NCBI RefSeq assembly: GCF_900104585.1
Contig: NZ_FNVX01000005.1
Coordinates: forward strand, 868,001 to 932,000
Length of the DNA stretch: 64,000 nucleotides
Direction of reading: 5' to 3'
Origin: Bacteroides ihuae
Lineage (GTDB): Bacteria > Bacteroidota > Bacteroidia > Bacteroidales > Bacteroidaceae
In this document: piece by piece, positions 48,098 to 57,158 of the stretch
Layout of the letters: the number at the start of each line of letters is the position of its first letter
How positions within the stretch are numbered: the first letter of the stretch is position 1
Notes under the pieces: model-generated
What the model saw: the letters and a program-made list of their open reading frames with translations, nothing else
Databases searched by the model: none
What the model was told of the DNA's origin: nothing
Program-made: the position numbers and the translations under genes

Positions 48098-48964
48098 ATG
48101 AACTTGATTCTGATGGCAGTGATTTCATTGGGAGCTATTGCGCTTATTTCAGCCGCAATACTATATGTTGCTTCCAAAAAGTTTGCTGTATATGAAGATC
48201 CTCGTATTGCTAAAGTCTCTGAGGTATTGCCTCAAGCCAATTGCGGAGGTTGTGGTTATCCGGGATGTAGCGGATTTGCTGATGCTTGTGTGAAAGCCGA
48301 TTCACTTGATGGGAAATTCTGTCCGGTAGGTGGACAACCAATAATGGCAGAGGTTGCATCTATCCTTGGACTGAATGCTGAGACTGCAGAACCGATGATT
48401 GCAGTGGTAAGATGCAACGGAACTTGCGAACACCGTCCCCGCCTTAACATGTATGATGGTGCAAAAAGTTGTGCCATTGCGGCTTCCCTCTATGGCGGAG
48501 AAACCGGTTGTAGCTATGGTTGTCTAGGCTGTGGCGATTGCGTTGAAGTATGTGCCTTTGATGCTATTCACATGAATCCCGAAACTGGCCTACCCGAGGT
48601 AGATGAAGAAAAATGTACTGCTTGTAATGCATGTGTTAAAGCCTGTCCGAAAGCTCTTATTGAACTTCGTGCCAAAGGGAAAAAGTCACGCCGAGTTTAT
48701 GTATCTTGCATGAACAAGGATAAAGGTGCGCTTACACGCAAATCATGTGATGTGGGGTGCATCGGTTGTAGCAAGTGTGTAAAAGCCTGTCCTTTTGAAG
48801 CCATAACAGTGACTAGCAATCTTGCTTACATTGACTATGACAAGTGTAAATCGTGTCGCAAATGCGTAGAAGTTTGCCCTCAACACACGATTATAGAGCT
48901 TAATTTTCCTCCTCGCAAACCCAAAGAGGAAGTTCTGGAAACGGCTCCGGTTGCTGAAGCATAA
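48098..48964 (+). CDS. rnfB: Rnf electron transport complex subunit B
   Basis: The 288-residue protein has one N-terminal helix (residues 3-25), the RnfB Fe-S domain (ANCGGCGYPGCSGFADAC near 48) and four ferredoxin-type motifs: CLGCGDCVEVC, CTACNACVKAC, CIGCSKCVKAC and CKSCRKCVEVC. RnfB takes electrons from ferredoxin and passes them into the membrane complex. The E. coli protein has two such ferredoxin clusters, so this is the longer anaerobe type. Downstream genes rnfC, D, G, E, A follow on the same strand. Confidence 0.93.
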   Translation: MNLILMAVISLGAIALISAAILYVASKKFAVYEDPRIAKVSEVLPQANCGGCGYPGCSGFADACVKADSLDGKFCPVGGQPIMAEVASILGLNAETAEPMIAVVRCNGTCEHRPRLNMYDGAKSCAIAASLYGGETGCSYGCLGCGDCVEVCAFDAIHMNPETGLPEVDEEKCTACNACVKACPKALIELRAKGKKSRRVYVSCMNKDKGALTRKSCDVGCIGCSKCVKACPFEAITVTSNLAYIDYDKCKSCRKCVEVCPQHTIIELNFPPRKPKEEVLETAPVAEA

Positions 48965-49000
48965 TTAAATGAATCATAAACAGATTAAATATATACATGT

Positions 49001-50335
49001 ATGTTGAAGACATTTTCAATTGGTGGAGTTCATCCGCACGAAAATAAACTTTCAGCGCATCAGCCTATTCTAACGGCAGCTGTTCCCGAAAAGGCCGTTA
49101 TCTTATTGGGACAACACATTGGTGCTCCGGCTAAACCAGTTGTCGCTAAGGGAGATCTTGTGAAAGTAGGAACAAAAATAGCTGAAGCAGGCGGATTTGT
49201 TTCAGCTGCCATTCATTCTTCCGTAAGTGGAAAGGTAACCAAAATAGATGCTATTGTGGATGCAAGTGGATATGCTAAACCAGCTATCTTTATTGATGTG
49301 GAAGGGGATGAATGGGAAGAAACGATTAATCGTACAACGACATTAGTGAAAGAATGCAATCTCACTGCTGAAGAGATTGTGAAGAAAATTGCAGAAGCAG
49401 GCATTGTTGGTCTTGGCGGAGCCTGTTTTCCTACACAAGTAAAATTGTGCCCTCCTCCTGCATTTAAGGCTGAGTGTTTGGTTATCAATGCTGTAGAATG
49501 CGAACCTTATCTTACGGCCGACCATCAACTGATGTTGGAACATGCCGAAGAAATTATGGTAGGAGTGTGCATCCTGATGAAAGCGGTAAAAGTAAACAAG
49601 GCGTTTATCGGTATTGAGAATAATAAACCGGATGCCATCCAATTAATGACTAAGGTTGCTTCAAACTATGCGGGAATCAACGTAGTGCCTCTGAAAGTGA
49701 AGTATCCGCAAGGAGGTGAGAAGCAGTTAATCGATGCTATTATTTCTCGCCAGGTAGGTAGTGGTGCACTTCCTATCTCTACCGGAGCTGTTGTTCAAAA
49801 CGTAGGAACTGCCTTTGCTGTGTATGAAGCCGTACAAAAAAACAAACCTCTTTTGGAGCGTGTGATCACAGTAACCGGTAAGTCACTAGCCAAGCCTTCC
49901 AATTTTTTAGCTCGTATTGGTACTCCGATGAAGCAATTGATTGAAGCTTGTGGCGGATTGCCTGAAGATACAGGAAAGATTATAGGTGGTGGCCCAATGA
50001 TGGGTAAGGCACTTGTGAATACGGATGTTCCTACTGCGAAAGGTAGTTCGGGCATTTTGATTATGACGAACAAAGAATCTAAGCGTGGACAAGTTCGTAA
50101 TTGCATCAGGTGTTCAAAGTGTGTTAGTGCATGTCCTATGGGATTAGAACCTTATCTGCTTGGTGCATTAGCCGAAAACACGGATTTCGAGAGAATGGAA
50201 AAAGAAAAAATAATGGATTGTATTGAGTGTGGCTCTTGCCAATTTACTTGCCCTACAAACCGCCCTTTACTCGATTATTGCCGTTTGGGCAAATCGAAAG
50301 TAGGTACAATGATTCGTGCACGACAAGCTAAATAA
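49001..50335 (+). CDS. rnfC: Rnf electron transport complex subunit C
   Basis: The 444-residue protein has the Complex I 51-kDa-like core. GLGGACFPTQVKL near residue 130 is the NADH/FMN loop, VINAVECEPYLTADH follows it, and KYPQGGEKQLIDAI near 230 is the next block. Two Fe-S motifs end the protein: CIRCSKCVSACP and CIECGSCQFTCP. RnfC carries the NAD site where electrons leave. The protein is shorter than the E. coli one because it lacks the Ala-rich tail. Confidence 0.93.
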   Translation: MLKTFSIGGVHPHENKLSAHQPILTAAVPEKAVILLGQHIGAPAKPVVAKGDLVKVGTKIAEAGGFVSAAIHSSVSGKVTKIDAIVDASGYAKPAIFIDVEGDEWEETINRTTTLVKECNLTAEEIVKKIAEAGIVGLGGACFPTQVKLCPPPAFKAECLVINAVECEPYLTADHQLMLEHAEEIMVGVCILMKAVKVNKAFIGIENNKPDAIQLMTKVASNYAGINVVPLKVKYPQGGEKQLIDAIISRQVGSGALPISTGAVVQNVGTAFAVYEAVQKNKPLLERVITVTGKSLAKPSNFLARIGTPMKQLIEACGGLPEDTGKIIGGGPMMGKALVNTDVPTAKGSSGILIMTNKESKRGQVRNCIRCSKCVSACPMGLEPYLLGALAENTDFERMEKEKIMDCIECGSCQFTCPTNRPLLDYCRLGKSKVGTMIRARQAK

Positions 50336-50344
50336 TAACGAAGT

Positions 50345-51340
50345 ATGGAAAATAAATTGATAATATCACTGTCTCCGCATATTCATAATGGAGACAGCGT
50401 TGAAAAGAACATGTACGGAGTGCTCATAGCGCTTGCTCCTGCTTTCATTGTGTCGCTGATTTACTTTGGGTTAGGTGCCCTGGTTGTCACAGTTACTTCC
50501 GTTATTGCTTGCTTATTCTTCGAATGGGCTATTGGCAAATACATTATGAAGTCTGAGGTATCAACCATTTGTGATGGTTCAGCTGCCATTACAGGCGTTT
50601 TATTGGCCTTTAACTTACCCTCAAATTTGCCCATTTGGATTATTCTTCTAGGAGCATTATTTGCTATTGGAGTCAGTAAGATGTCGTTTGGCGGACTAGG
50701 TAACAACCCCTTTAATCCAGCTTTGGCAGGACGTGTTTTCTTGTTGCTCTCTTTTCCTGTTCAGATGACTACATGGCCTAAAATAGGGCAGTTGACCTCA
50801 TACATTGATGCTGAAACAGCTGCTACGCCACTTTCTATAATGAAAGGAGTAATTAAAGGAGCACCTGGATTTTCACTTGATCAACTACCTGATGCTTTTA
50901 ATTTGTTTATCGGTAATAATGGAGGTTGTTTAGGTGAGGTAAGTGCAGCAGCTTTACTTGTCGGTTTAGTTTATATGTTGATGAAGAGAATCATCACTTG
51001 GCACATACCGGGATCTATCCTGCTAGCAGTTACTGTCTTCTCAGGAATTATGTATTTAGTGAATCCTCAGATCTATGTATCACCTCTTACCCAACTACTT
51101 TCGGGTGGGCTGATGCTGGGCGCTATATTTATGGCAACAGACTATGTCACTTCACCTATGACTAATAAAGGAATGCTGATATATGGAACTTGTATAGGTC
51201 TTCTAACAGTTGTTATTCGCCTTTTTGGCGCTTATCCCGAAGGTATGTCATTTGCCATTCTTATCATGAATGCTTTCACTCCATTAATTAATACATATTG
51301 CAAACCTAAACGCTTTGGGGAGGTAGCAAAGAAGAAATGA
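50345..51340 (+). CDS. rnfD: Rnf electron transport complex subunit D
   Basis: The 331-residue integral membrane protein has about nine helices. The covalent FMN site is expected at Thr161 in the block AATPLSIMKG, by similarity with the NqrB/RnfD flavinylation site. GLGNNPFNPALAGRVFLL near residue 120 is conserved in the family. Its last 4 bases overlap rnfG (ATGA), showing translational coupling. RnfD is thought to take part in ion translocation. Confidence 0.92.
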   Translation: MENKLIISLSPHIHNGDSVEKNMYGVLIALAPAFIVSLIYFGLGALVVTVTSVIACLFFEWAIGKYIMKSEVSTICDGSAAITGVLLAFNLPSNLPIWIILLGALFAIGVSKMSFGGLGNNPFNPALAGRVFLLLSFPVQMTTWPKIGQLTSYIDAETAATPLSIMKGVIKGAPGFSLDQLPDAFNLFIGNNGGCLGEVSAAALLVGLVYMLMKRIITWHIPGSILLAVTVFSGIMYLVNPQIYVSPLTQLLSGGLMLGAIFMATDYVTSPMTNKGMLIYGTCIGLLTVVIRLFGAYPEGMSFAILIMNAFTPLINTYCKPKRFGEVAKKK

Positions 51341-51984
51341 AGAAATTAGAATCATCTCTAAAGAACATGTTGCTGGTGCTCACAGTAGTAACAGCTTTAT
51401 CGGTTGCTTTATTGGCTTATGTAAATGAATTGACCAGAGAGCCAATAGCCAACGCCAATGCAAAAGCATTAAATGAAGCATTGAAGAGTGTAGTACCTCC
51501 ATTTACGAATAATCCTGTAGCTGAATGTGATACCATTTTTAGCGAGAAAGACGGTAAGAAGATTGTCGATTTCATAGTGTATCCGGCTAAAGATGGCGAT
51601 AAAATCGTTGGTACAGCAGTTGAATCAAAATCACTTGGCTTTGGTGGAGAACTGAAAGTACTTGTCGGTTTTGATGCGGAAGGAAAAATCTACAACTACT
51701 CTTTATTAGCCCATTCAGAGACTCCGGGGTTAGGCTCCAAAGCTGCCGACTGGTTTAAAGAAGGAGGTAAAGGAAGTATCAAAGGAATGGACCCGGGCGC
51801 AAAGCCTCTGTCAGTGAGCAAAGATGGTGGTGAGGTTGATGCGATTACTGCGTCTACGATCACATCCAGAGCTTTTTTGAAAGCAGTAAATGCTGCTTAT
51901 GAGGCTTATAAAGGAAAGGGTGCTACGAATGCCACTTCAGGTGCTACATATGTTGAACACACTGACTCTGTCAGTGCAAATTAA
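51337..51984 (+). CDS. rnfG: Rnf electron transport complex subunit G
   Basis: The 215-residue protein has one N-terminal helix (residues 10-30) and an FMN-binding domain. The flavin attachment motif is DAITASTITS with Thr174 as the probable attachment residue, in place of the more common SGAT. GLGSKAADWFKEG (about 130) and the GFGG block (residues about 95) fit the RnfG/NqrC fold. It passes electrons between RnfD and the RnfA/E core. Gene order D-G-E matches other Bacteroides. Confidence 0.9.
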   Translation: MKKLESSLKNMLLVLTVVTALSVALLAYVNELTREPIANANAKALNEALKSVVPPFTNNPVAECDTIFSEKDGKKIVDFIVYPAKDGDKIVGTAVESKSLGFGGELKVLVGFDAEGKIYNYSLLAHSETPGLGSKAADWFKEGGKGSIKGMDPGAKPLSVSKDGGEVDAITASTITSRAFLKAVNAAYEAYKGKGATNATSGATYVEHTDSVSAN

Positions 51985-52000
51985 TAAAGGAGTATTGAAT

Positions 52001-52585
52001 ATGAATAACTTTAAAGTATTGATGAACGGGATTGTGAAAGAAAATCCCACGTTTGTGCTCCTGCTTGGTATGTGTCCCACATTGGGAACGACCTCTTCTG
52101 CCGTTAATGGTATGGGCATGGGGCTTGCTACAGCATTCGTGCTTATTTGCTCCAATGTTGTAATATCAAGCATTAAGAATTTAATACCCGATATGGTGCG
52201 TATTCCCGCATTTGTGGTTGTCATAGCTTCATTTGTCACCTTGTTGCAAATGGTTATGCAAGCTTATGTACCGGCACTTTATGCCACTTTGGGACTATTT
52301 ATTCCATTGATTGTTGTGAACTGTATTTTGTTGGGTCGTGCTGAAGCTTTTGCTGCTAAAAATAACCCCTTGGCTTCCTTGTTTGATGGAGTCGGAATGG
52401 GATTAGGTTTTACTATTGCGTTGACGCTTTTGGGCGCTATCCGCGAACTACTTGGCACCGGCAAAATATTCAATTTTATCATCTTCCCCGAAGGATATGG
52501 TATGCTTGTCTTCGTTCTTGCGCCGGGTGCTTTTATTGCACTAGGCTATCTTATTGCTTTAATTAATCGCTTGAAGAAAGCCTAA
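52001..52585 (+). CDS. rnfE: Rnf electron transport complex subunit E
   Basis: The 194-residue protein has six helices. The half-sites GMCPTLGTTSSAVNGMGMG (residues 23-41) and VVNCILLGRAEAFA carry the two Cys expected to share a membrane Fe-S cluster with RnfA. I chose ATG 52001, which is preceded by AAAGGAG; a longer frame from 51890 lies inside rnfG. Confidence 0.92.
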   Translation: MNNFKVLMNGIVKENPTFVLLLGMCPTLGTTSSAVNGMGMGLATAFVLICSNVVISSIKNLIPDMVRIPAFVVVIASFVTLLQMVMQAYVPALYATLGLFIPLIVVNCILLGRAEAFAAKNNPLASLFDGVGMGLGFTIALTLLGAIRELLGTGKIFNFIIFPEGYGMLVFVLAPGAFIALGYLIALINRLKKA

Positions 52586-52607
52586 TCATCTAAATTCAAA
52601 AACAGTT

Positions 52608-53180
52608 ATGGAATATATATTGATATTCATCTCGGCAATTTTTGTAAACAACATCGTGTTGTCTCAGTTCCTGGGTATCTGCCCCTTTCTGGGAGTGTCG
52701 AAGAAAGTAGAAACTGCGCTTGGCATGGGTGCTGCCGTTGCTTTTGTGCTTACTATAGCTACCATCGTAACATTCCTTATACAAAAGTATGTTCTCGATG
52801 CCTTTGGTCTGCAATATCTGCAAACCATCACTTTTATCCTTGTAATTGCAGCTTTGGTGCAGATGGTGGAGATCATCCTAAAGAAAGTTTCCCCCGCACT
52901 TTATCAAGCACTGGGAGTCTTTCTTCCATTGATCACAACTAACTGCTGTATTCTAGGTGTAGCTATCTTGGTTATTCAGAAAGACTTCAATTTGCTCACG
53001 GGTGTCGTTTACGCGTTCTCTACCGCATTAGGTTTTGGATTAGCCTTGGTCATCTTTGCGGGACTTCGTGAGCAAATGAGCTTGGTAAAGATACCTAAAG
53101 GAATGGAAGGTACGCCAATAGCACTCATTACAGCAGGTCTCCTTGCGATGGCATTTATGGGATTCTCGGGCGTTGTATAA
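52608..53180 (+). CDS. rnfA: Rnf electron transport complex subunit A
   Basis: The 190-residue protein has six helices and the inverted twin of RnfE. Its Cys sites are in SQFLGICPFLGVSKKVETAL (near residue 20) and TTNCCILGVAI (near 105). It completes the operon; all six Rnf subunits needed (A, B, C, D, E, G) are present and intact. RnfH is absent. A terminator follows 70 bases downstream. Confidence 0.93.
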   Translation: MEYILIFISAIFVNNIVLSQFLGICPFLGVSKKVETALGMGAAVAFVLTIATIVTFLIQKYVLDAFGLQYLQTITFILVIAALVQMVEIILKKVSPALYQALGVFLPLITTNCCILGVAILVIQKDFNLLTGVVYAFSTALGFGLALVIFAGLREQMSLVKIPKGMEGTPIALITAGLLAMAFMGFSGVV

Positions 53181-53250
53181 TTTGTAGCTTTAAAATATCA
53201 CTTCTATCTCAAGCTACATAGCAGTAATACCAGATAGATGAGAGAGATTT

Positions 53251-53286
53251 AATAAGAGGGTGTAGATTTTTCTACGCCCTCTTATT
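53251..53286. terminator. Bidirectional terminator between rnfA and thiD
   Basis: AATAAGAGGGTGTAGA (53251-53266) pairs with TCTACGCCCTCTTATT (53271-53286), 16 pairs with one T-G, loop TTTT. It separates two converging operons. Confidence 0.85.
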
Positions 53287-53308
53287 ATAATTAATGGAAA
53301 TCATTCTT

Positions 53309-54118
53309 TTAATCCCAAAAAGTATGAAAATGGTGAACAGGTCCATGTCCTTTACCTATTTCATAAGTTGCTCCACTTTCTATTGCCTTTGTTATATATT
53401 CCTTAGCGCATTTCACAGCATCGTTTAGTGGTAGTTGATGTGCCAGAAAAGAGGCTACAGCAGATGATAGTGTACACCCAGTGCCATGCGTATTACGGGT
53501 TTCTATCCTCTTAGATGACAGTTTCATTACTTCATCTTTTTCGGCATTATAGAATATATCAATCAATAAATCATCCGTTAGGTGTCCGGCTTTAAGTAGT
53601 ACGGACACTTTTCCGTTGCACGAAAGTGCTCTGGCAGCCTCCGGCAATTCTTCCTGACAAGTAATCTTTCTTCCTAATAAGATCTCAGCTTCCGGAATAT
53701 TAGGAGTAATCACTCTGACAAGAGGTATCAACTCATTCTTTAGAGTACTGATTGCTTCTTCTTGCAGCAGACTGTCACCTGAAGTTGCTACCATTACAGG
53801 ATCGAGCACTATGTTGCGAATGGAATAGGTCGATAACGTCTCTCTGACACTTCGAATCAACTCCGACGAGTGTAACATGCCAATCTTGATAGCATCAGCA
53901 CCGATGTCATCTAATACAGATATGATTTGCCCTCGTACGAAAGAAACAGGTATGGGATGTACAGCAGTGACGCCTACTGTGTTTTCGTCGACAACTGCAG
54001 TTATGGCCGACATACCATAACAGCCACATGCCGACATGGTTTTTAAATCAGCTTGCACTCCGGCACCTCCGCTAGGATCACTGCCGGCAATGGTAAGCAC
54101 TCGTTTATATTGTTTCAT
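53309..54118 (-). CDS. thiD: Hydroxymethylpyrimidine/phosphomethylpyrimidine kinase
   Basis: The 269-residue ribokinase-fold enzyme has the N-terminal VLTIAGSDPSGGAGVQADLK block (residues 8-27) and the C-terminal nucleotide loop NTHGTGCTLSSAVA (around 208). It makes HMP-diphosphate from HMP in two steps. It is the last gene of the thiamine operon, 45 bases after tenA. Confidence 0.94.
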   Translation of the reverse strand: MKQYKRVLTIAGSDPSGGAGVQADLKTMSACGCYGMSAITAVVDENTVGVTAVHPIPVSFVRGQIISVLDDIGADAIKIGMLHSSELIRSVRETLSTYSIRNIVLDPVMVATSGDSLLQEEAISTLKNELIPLVRVITPNIPEAEILLGRKITCQEELPEAARALSCNGKVSVLLKAGHLTDDLLIDIFYNAEKDEVMKLSSKRIETRNTHGTGCTLSSAVASFLAHQLPLNDAVKCAKEYITKAIESGATYEIGKGHGPVHHFHTFWD

Positions 54119-54163
54119 AATTGAAAAGTATTTGATTCTATGTTTAATTAGGTAAGGGATCGT

Positions 54164-54820
54164 TTAAATAGGCCATTGCTCCATGTTCCATGCACTATTC
54201 CAAAACATCCATTCCAATTTCGCCGAACGAATAAAAGCATCGGTCATTTCTTGTTGTTGTTCGTTGGTACACTGCTGAGCCAATTCATCGCATATATTTA
54301 TTGCATTGGTCACAGCTTTCTCAAAGTCGGCTCCTCCATAAGTGTTTATCCATTGCTGATAAGGATTGTCGGAATTGTGAGTTTGGTTACTTAGTATATA
54401 ATCTCCAACTTCTTTGTATATCCAAAAACAAGGTAACACACCTGCCATTGTTGCCTCTACCGATGCCGATGAAAGTAATTGACGCATATGACCGGTGTAC
54501 AATAAGCAGCTGGGAGATGGCTCGGTGGTTACAGATGAACCTACCTGCTTTAAAAAGCTCTCATGCAAATCACCTTCTACATAAATTGTATCAGCAGCAA
54601 ACTTCATAAATGCTTCAGCATGAGATTGTTTCTTTAATCGGACAACAATTCCGGCTAACACTTTTCCGAATTCGCCTAAATAGATAACATCTTGTTGAAT
54701 ATAGAAAAGAAACTTCTCTTTGGCTAATGTTCCATTCATCAATTCTGTGATAAATGGTAGATCGAGTATTTTGTGATAGATTGGTAAAGATTTAATCCAT
54801 GTTTGTTCACTCCATTTCAT
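54164..54820 (-). CDS. tenA: TenA-family aminopyrimidine aminohydrolase
   Basis: The 218-residue protein matches TenA: FLFYIQQDVIYLGEFGKVLA near residue 37, the active-site Cys131 in AGVLPCFWIYKEVG, and the acidic end (Glu near 207, LEWMFW). TenA releases HMP from degraded thiamine so that it can be reused. It lies 4 bases after thiE. Confidence 0.92.
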   Translation of the reverse strand: MKWSEQTWIKSLPIYHKILDLPFITELMNGTLAKEKFLFYIQQDVIYLGEFGKVLAGIVVRLKKQSHAEAFMKFAADTIYVEGDLHESFLKQVGSSVTTEPSPSCLLYTGHMRQLLSSASVEATMAGVLPCFWIYKEVGDYILSNQTHNSDNPYQQWINTYGGADFEKAVTNAINICDELAQQCTNEQQQEMTDAFIRSAKLEWMFWNSAWNMEQWPI

Positions 54821-54824
54821 AGGG

Positions 54825-55454
54825 CTAATATTTATTTAATTCAGTTCTTAATATATGGGCAGCTTCAAATGGATTTGTTGCTGACATGATTTCGGATACT
54901 ACGGCTATCCCGTCTGCTCCCGCATTGTAAATGGCGGCAGCATTATTGGCATGAATACCTCCGATGGCCACTGCTTTGTGTTTACATATTTGTTTAACTT
55001 GCTGGATACCTTCTATTCCAAAGGGTAGGAGAGTATCCGTTTTAGTGGGAGTACTAAATATTGGTGATATGCCGATGTAATCAACATCCAATGCATTGGC
55101 AAGCTTTGCCTGTTCCAGCGTTTCAATTGAAAGTCCAATGATCTTATCATAACCCAGCATTTGGCGGGCAACATCGTAAGGCATATCACTCTGGCCGATG
55201 TGTACTCCATCAGCATTACAGGCAATCGCAATGTCCAATCTGTCGTTAATAATCAGAGGTACTTTGTACGGAGCAAGTAATTGCTTCATGCGTACTGACA
55301 GTTGGTAAAAATCAAGAGTTGAACAATCTTTTTCTCGCAATTGCACCATGGTAACCCCACCTTTTACGGCTTCCTCTACCACTTCTTCGAGCGATCTGCC
55401 AAGCGACAGTCGTCGATCAGTAACCAAATATAGAGATAAATCGAATATCGGCAT
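54825..55454 (-). CDS. thiE: Thiamine phosphate synthase
   Basis: The 209-residue TIM barrel has LYLVTDRRLSLG at residues 7-18, VQLREKDCST near 37, GVHIGQSDMPYDVARQMLG (about 75-93) and the phosphate loop AIGGIHANNA late. It joins HMP-diphosphate and thiazole phosphate into thiamine phosphate. The start is 3 bases after the thiM stop. Confidence 0.93.
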   Translation of the reverse strand: MPIFDLSLYLVTDRRLSLGRSLEEVVEEAVKGGVTMVQLREKDCSTLDFYQLSVRMKQLLAPYKVPLIINDRLDIAIACNADGVHIGQSDMPYDVARQMLGYDKIIGLSIETLEQAKLANALDVDYIGISPIFSTPTKTDTLLPFGIEGIQQVKQICKHKAVAIGGIHANNAAAIYNAGADGIAVVSEIMSATNPFEAAHILRTELNKY

Positions 55455-55457
55455 AGC

Positions 55458-56252
55458 TTATTGTTTTAGGTTTGTAGAAAGCACCTCCGTGTTGAGGTTA
55501 CAAAGTTCATCCAAAAAGAACAGTTGCATGCTGCCATTGCCATGAGCTTTATCAGCAGCAATCTCTCCAGCTATACTCATCACTGCCATAGCGTGCGTTG
55601 CTGCTTCCAGGTAATTGCTGTTAATTGCAGCAAAGGCAGCTGTAATAGCTGTGGCTGTACATCCCATTCCCGTTACGCGAGCCATTAGCGGGCTACCATT
55701 GGTTACTACCTCGGTGTCTTTTCCATTGGTCATATAATCAGTAGGTCCACTTATAACAACTACTGCTCCGGTTTCTGTAGCAAGTTGGATGGCCGATTGC
55801 AGAGCACTATCCGACGAATCTCGGCTATCTACACCTTTGGTGCTGACAGTCTCATTTACCAAAGCCATAATCTCCGAAGCATTGCCTCTGATGATAGACG
55901 GTTTTACTATTTCAATGAGTTGCTTGCATACCCGTGTTCGATAAGAAGTAGCGCCAGCGCCAACCGGATCGAGTACAATAGGAATACCTTTTTGCTTGGC
56001 TGCTATCCCAGCCGTTATCATGCTTTCTACCCAATCGGCATTTAATGTGCCGATGTTAATGACTAATGCCGATGCTATTTGCACCATTTCTTCCACTTCC
56101 TCAATAGCGTGAGCCATTACAGGTGATGCTCCTATTGCCAATAATGCATTTGCCGTATTATTCATCACCACAAAGTTGGTTATGTTGTGTATCAGTGGAG
56201 ATTGTTGCCGAACCAGGTCAAAATCTCTCTGTAAATTTTGAATGTTTATCAT
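55458..56252 (-). CDS. thiM: Hydroxyethylthiazole kinase
   Basis: The 264-residue enzyme shows QQSPLIHNITNFVVMNNTAN (residues 16-35), GASPVMAHA following it, VLDPVGAGATSYRT near 120 and the GMGCTATAI nucleotide loop near 205. ThiM phosphorylates the thiazole alcohol so that it can be reused. I chose ATG 56252; a longer frame from 56303 runs into the terminator hairpin of the riboswitch. It opens the operon thiM-thiE-tenA-thiD, which salvages both halves of thiamine without thiC, thiG or thiH. Confidence 0.94.
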   Translation of the reverse strand: MINIQNLQRDFDLVRQQSPLIHNITNFVVMNNTANALLAIGASPVMAHAIEEVEEMVQIASALVINIGTLNADWVESMITAGIAAKQKGIPIVLDPVGAGATSYRTRVCKQLIEIVKPSIIRGNASEIMALVNETVSTKGVDSRDSSDSALQSAIQLATETGAVVVISGPTDYMTNGKDTEVVTNGSPLMARVTGMGCTATAITAAFAAINSNYLEAATHAMAVMSIAGEIAADKAHGNGSMQLFFLDELCNLNTEVLSTNLKQ

Positions 56253-56277
56253 CTCATTGTTTTTTTTAATTATAAAT

Positions 56278-56314
56278 AAAAAGGCCGTTTCGTGATTATA
56301 CAACGAAACGGCCT
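56278..56314 (-). terminator. Riboswitch-controlled terminator before thiM
   Basis: AGGCCGTTTCGT (56282-56293) pairs perfectly with ACGAAACGGCCT (56303-56314), 12 pairs, loop of 9. Read leftward it is followed by TTTTT and lies 30 bases before the thiM start. This fits the expression platform of the TPP riboswitch. Confidence 0.88.
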
Positions 56315-56343
56315 ATATCTTATCATACATTGATAACTTAACT

Positions 56344-56431
56344 ATTACCGAATTCCTACGCTGTTATTACACATTTCAGGTTCAATGGGTATAATCTCAG
56401 CTCGCTGTAGCAACGAGCACCCCCACAGTAT
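56344..56431 (-). promoter_or_regulatory. TPP riboswitch aptamer (THI element)
   Basis: On the minus strand the conserved boxes appear in order: GGGGTGC, a P3 hairpin (CTCG...CGAG), CTGAGA, ATACCC, TTGAACCTGA and GCGTAGGAA. ATACTG at the 5' end can pair with CGGTAAT at the 3' end to close P1, with one bulged base. The terminator at 56278-56314 follows directly, so binding of thiamine diphosphate should switch the thiM-thiE-tenA-thiD operon off. Confidence 0.95.
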
Positions 56432-56435
56432 ATTG

Positions 56436-56443
56436 CAAATGTA
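56436..56443 (-). promoter_or_regulatory. Promoter -7 element of the thiamine operon
   Basis: The minus strand reads TACATTTG, an exact match, placing the transcript start near 56430, just at the beginning of the riboswitch. CTTGACG lies about 22 bases upstream. Confidence 0.55.
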
Positions 56444-56656
56444 CTTAATATTATCGGCAATGCGTCAAGTGAAAACATGAAATCTAGTACTATTTTTCCA
56501 GCATAAGATATGCGGGTTGATGAAAAACCAAATTAGACTCACAAATCGAGAAGAAATAATAATCTAGTTTGCTATTATTCAAGATTAATGAATAATTTTC
56601 AGATCTTTCTGTAATAATCTTATTTATATCACGACTATATTACAAAAGATATATAT

Positions 56657-57154
56657 ATGAAGTCAATTCAAGAAGATTTTCTTAAGATCGTATCCGATTA
56701 TCAAGGAATCATACATAAAGTAAATTTGATCTACTTTAGAGTCATTGTCGATAGAGAAGATAATTTTCAGGAAATTCTCCTTCAACTTTGGAGATCATTT
56801 CCGCAGTTGAAAGATAGGACAAAGATCGGATCGTGGATATATACCGTTGCCATTAACACCTCCATATCAAAGATCAGAAAAGATAGCAAGCTCGTGTTTC
56901 AGGAGTTGACTGATTCAGCTCTTGAAATGAGTTTGATAGAGGATAATGCAGGTTCTTTTGAAGTCGATTTTAACTTTCAAAAGCTTATTGAGGCATTACA
57001 TCAACTCAATCAAATAGATCGTTCTATCATGCTACTTTATTTAGAAGAGCTAGATTATAATGAGATAGCAGAGATTATGGGTATTACCAGCACAAATGTT
57101 GGTGTTAGAATAAATCGCTCAAAAAAACAATTAAAGAAATATTTAAATAAATAG
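56657..57154 (+). CDS. ECF-type RNA polymerase sigma factor
   Basis: The 165-residue protein has region 2 (FRVIVDREDNFQEILLQLWR, residues about 27-46, with RTKIGSWIYTVAINTSI) and region 4 (DRSIMLLYLEELDYNEIAEI near 120-140, then the helix TSTNVGVRINRSKKQLKKYL). The first half of region 2 is short. It is followed 4 bases later by a membrane protein, the usual place of an anti-sigma factor. The target regulon is unknown. Confidence 0.88.
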   Translation: MKSIQEDFLKIVSDYQGIIHKVNLIYFRVIVDREDNFQEILLQLWRSFPQLKDRTKIGSWIYTVAINTSISKIRKDSKLVFQELTDSALEMSLIEDNAGSFEVDFNFQKLIEALHQLNQIDRSIMLLYLEELDYNEIAEIMGITSTNVGVRINRSKKQLKKYLNK

Positions 57155-57158
57155 AAAC

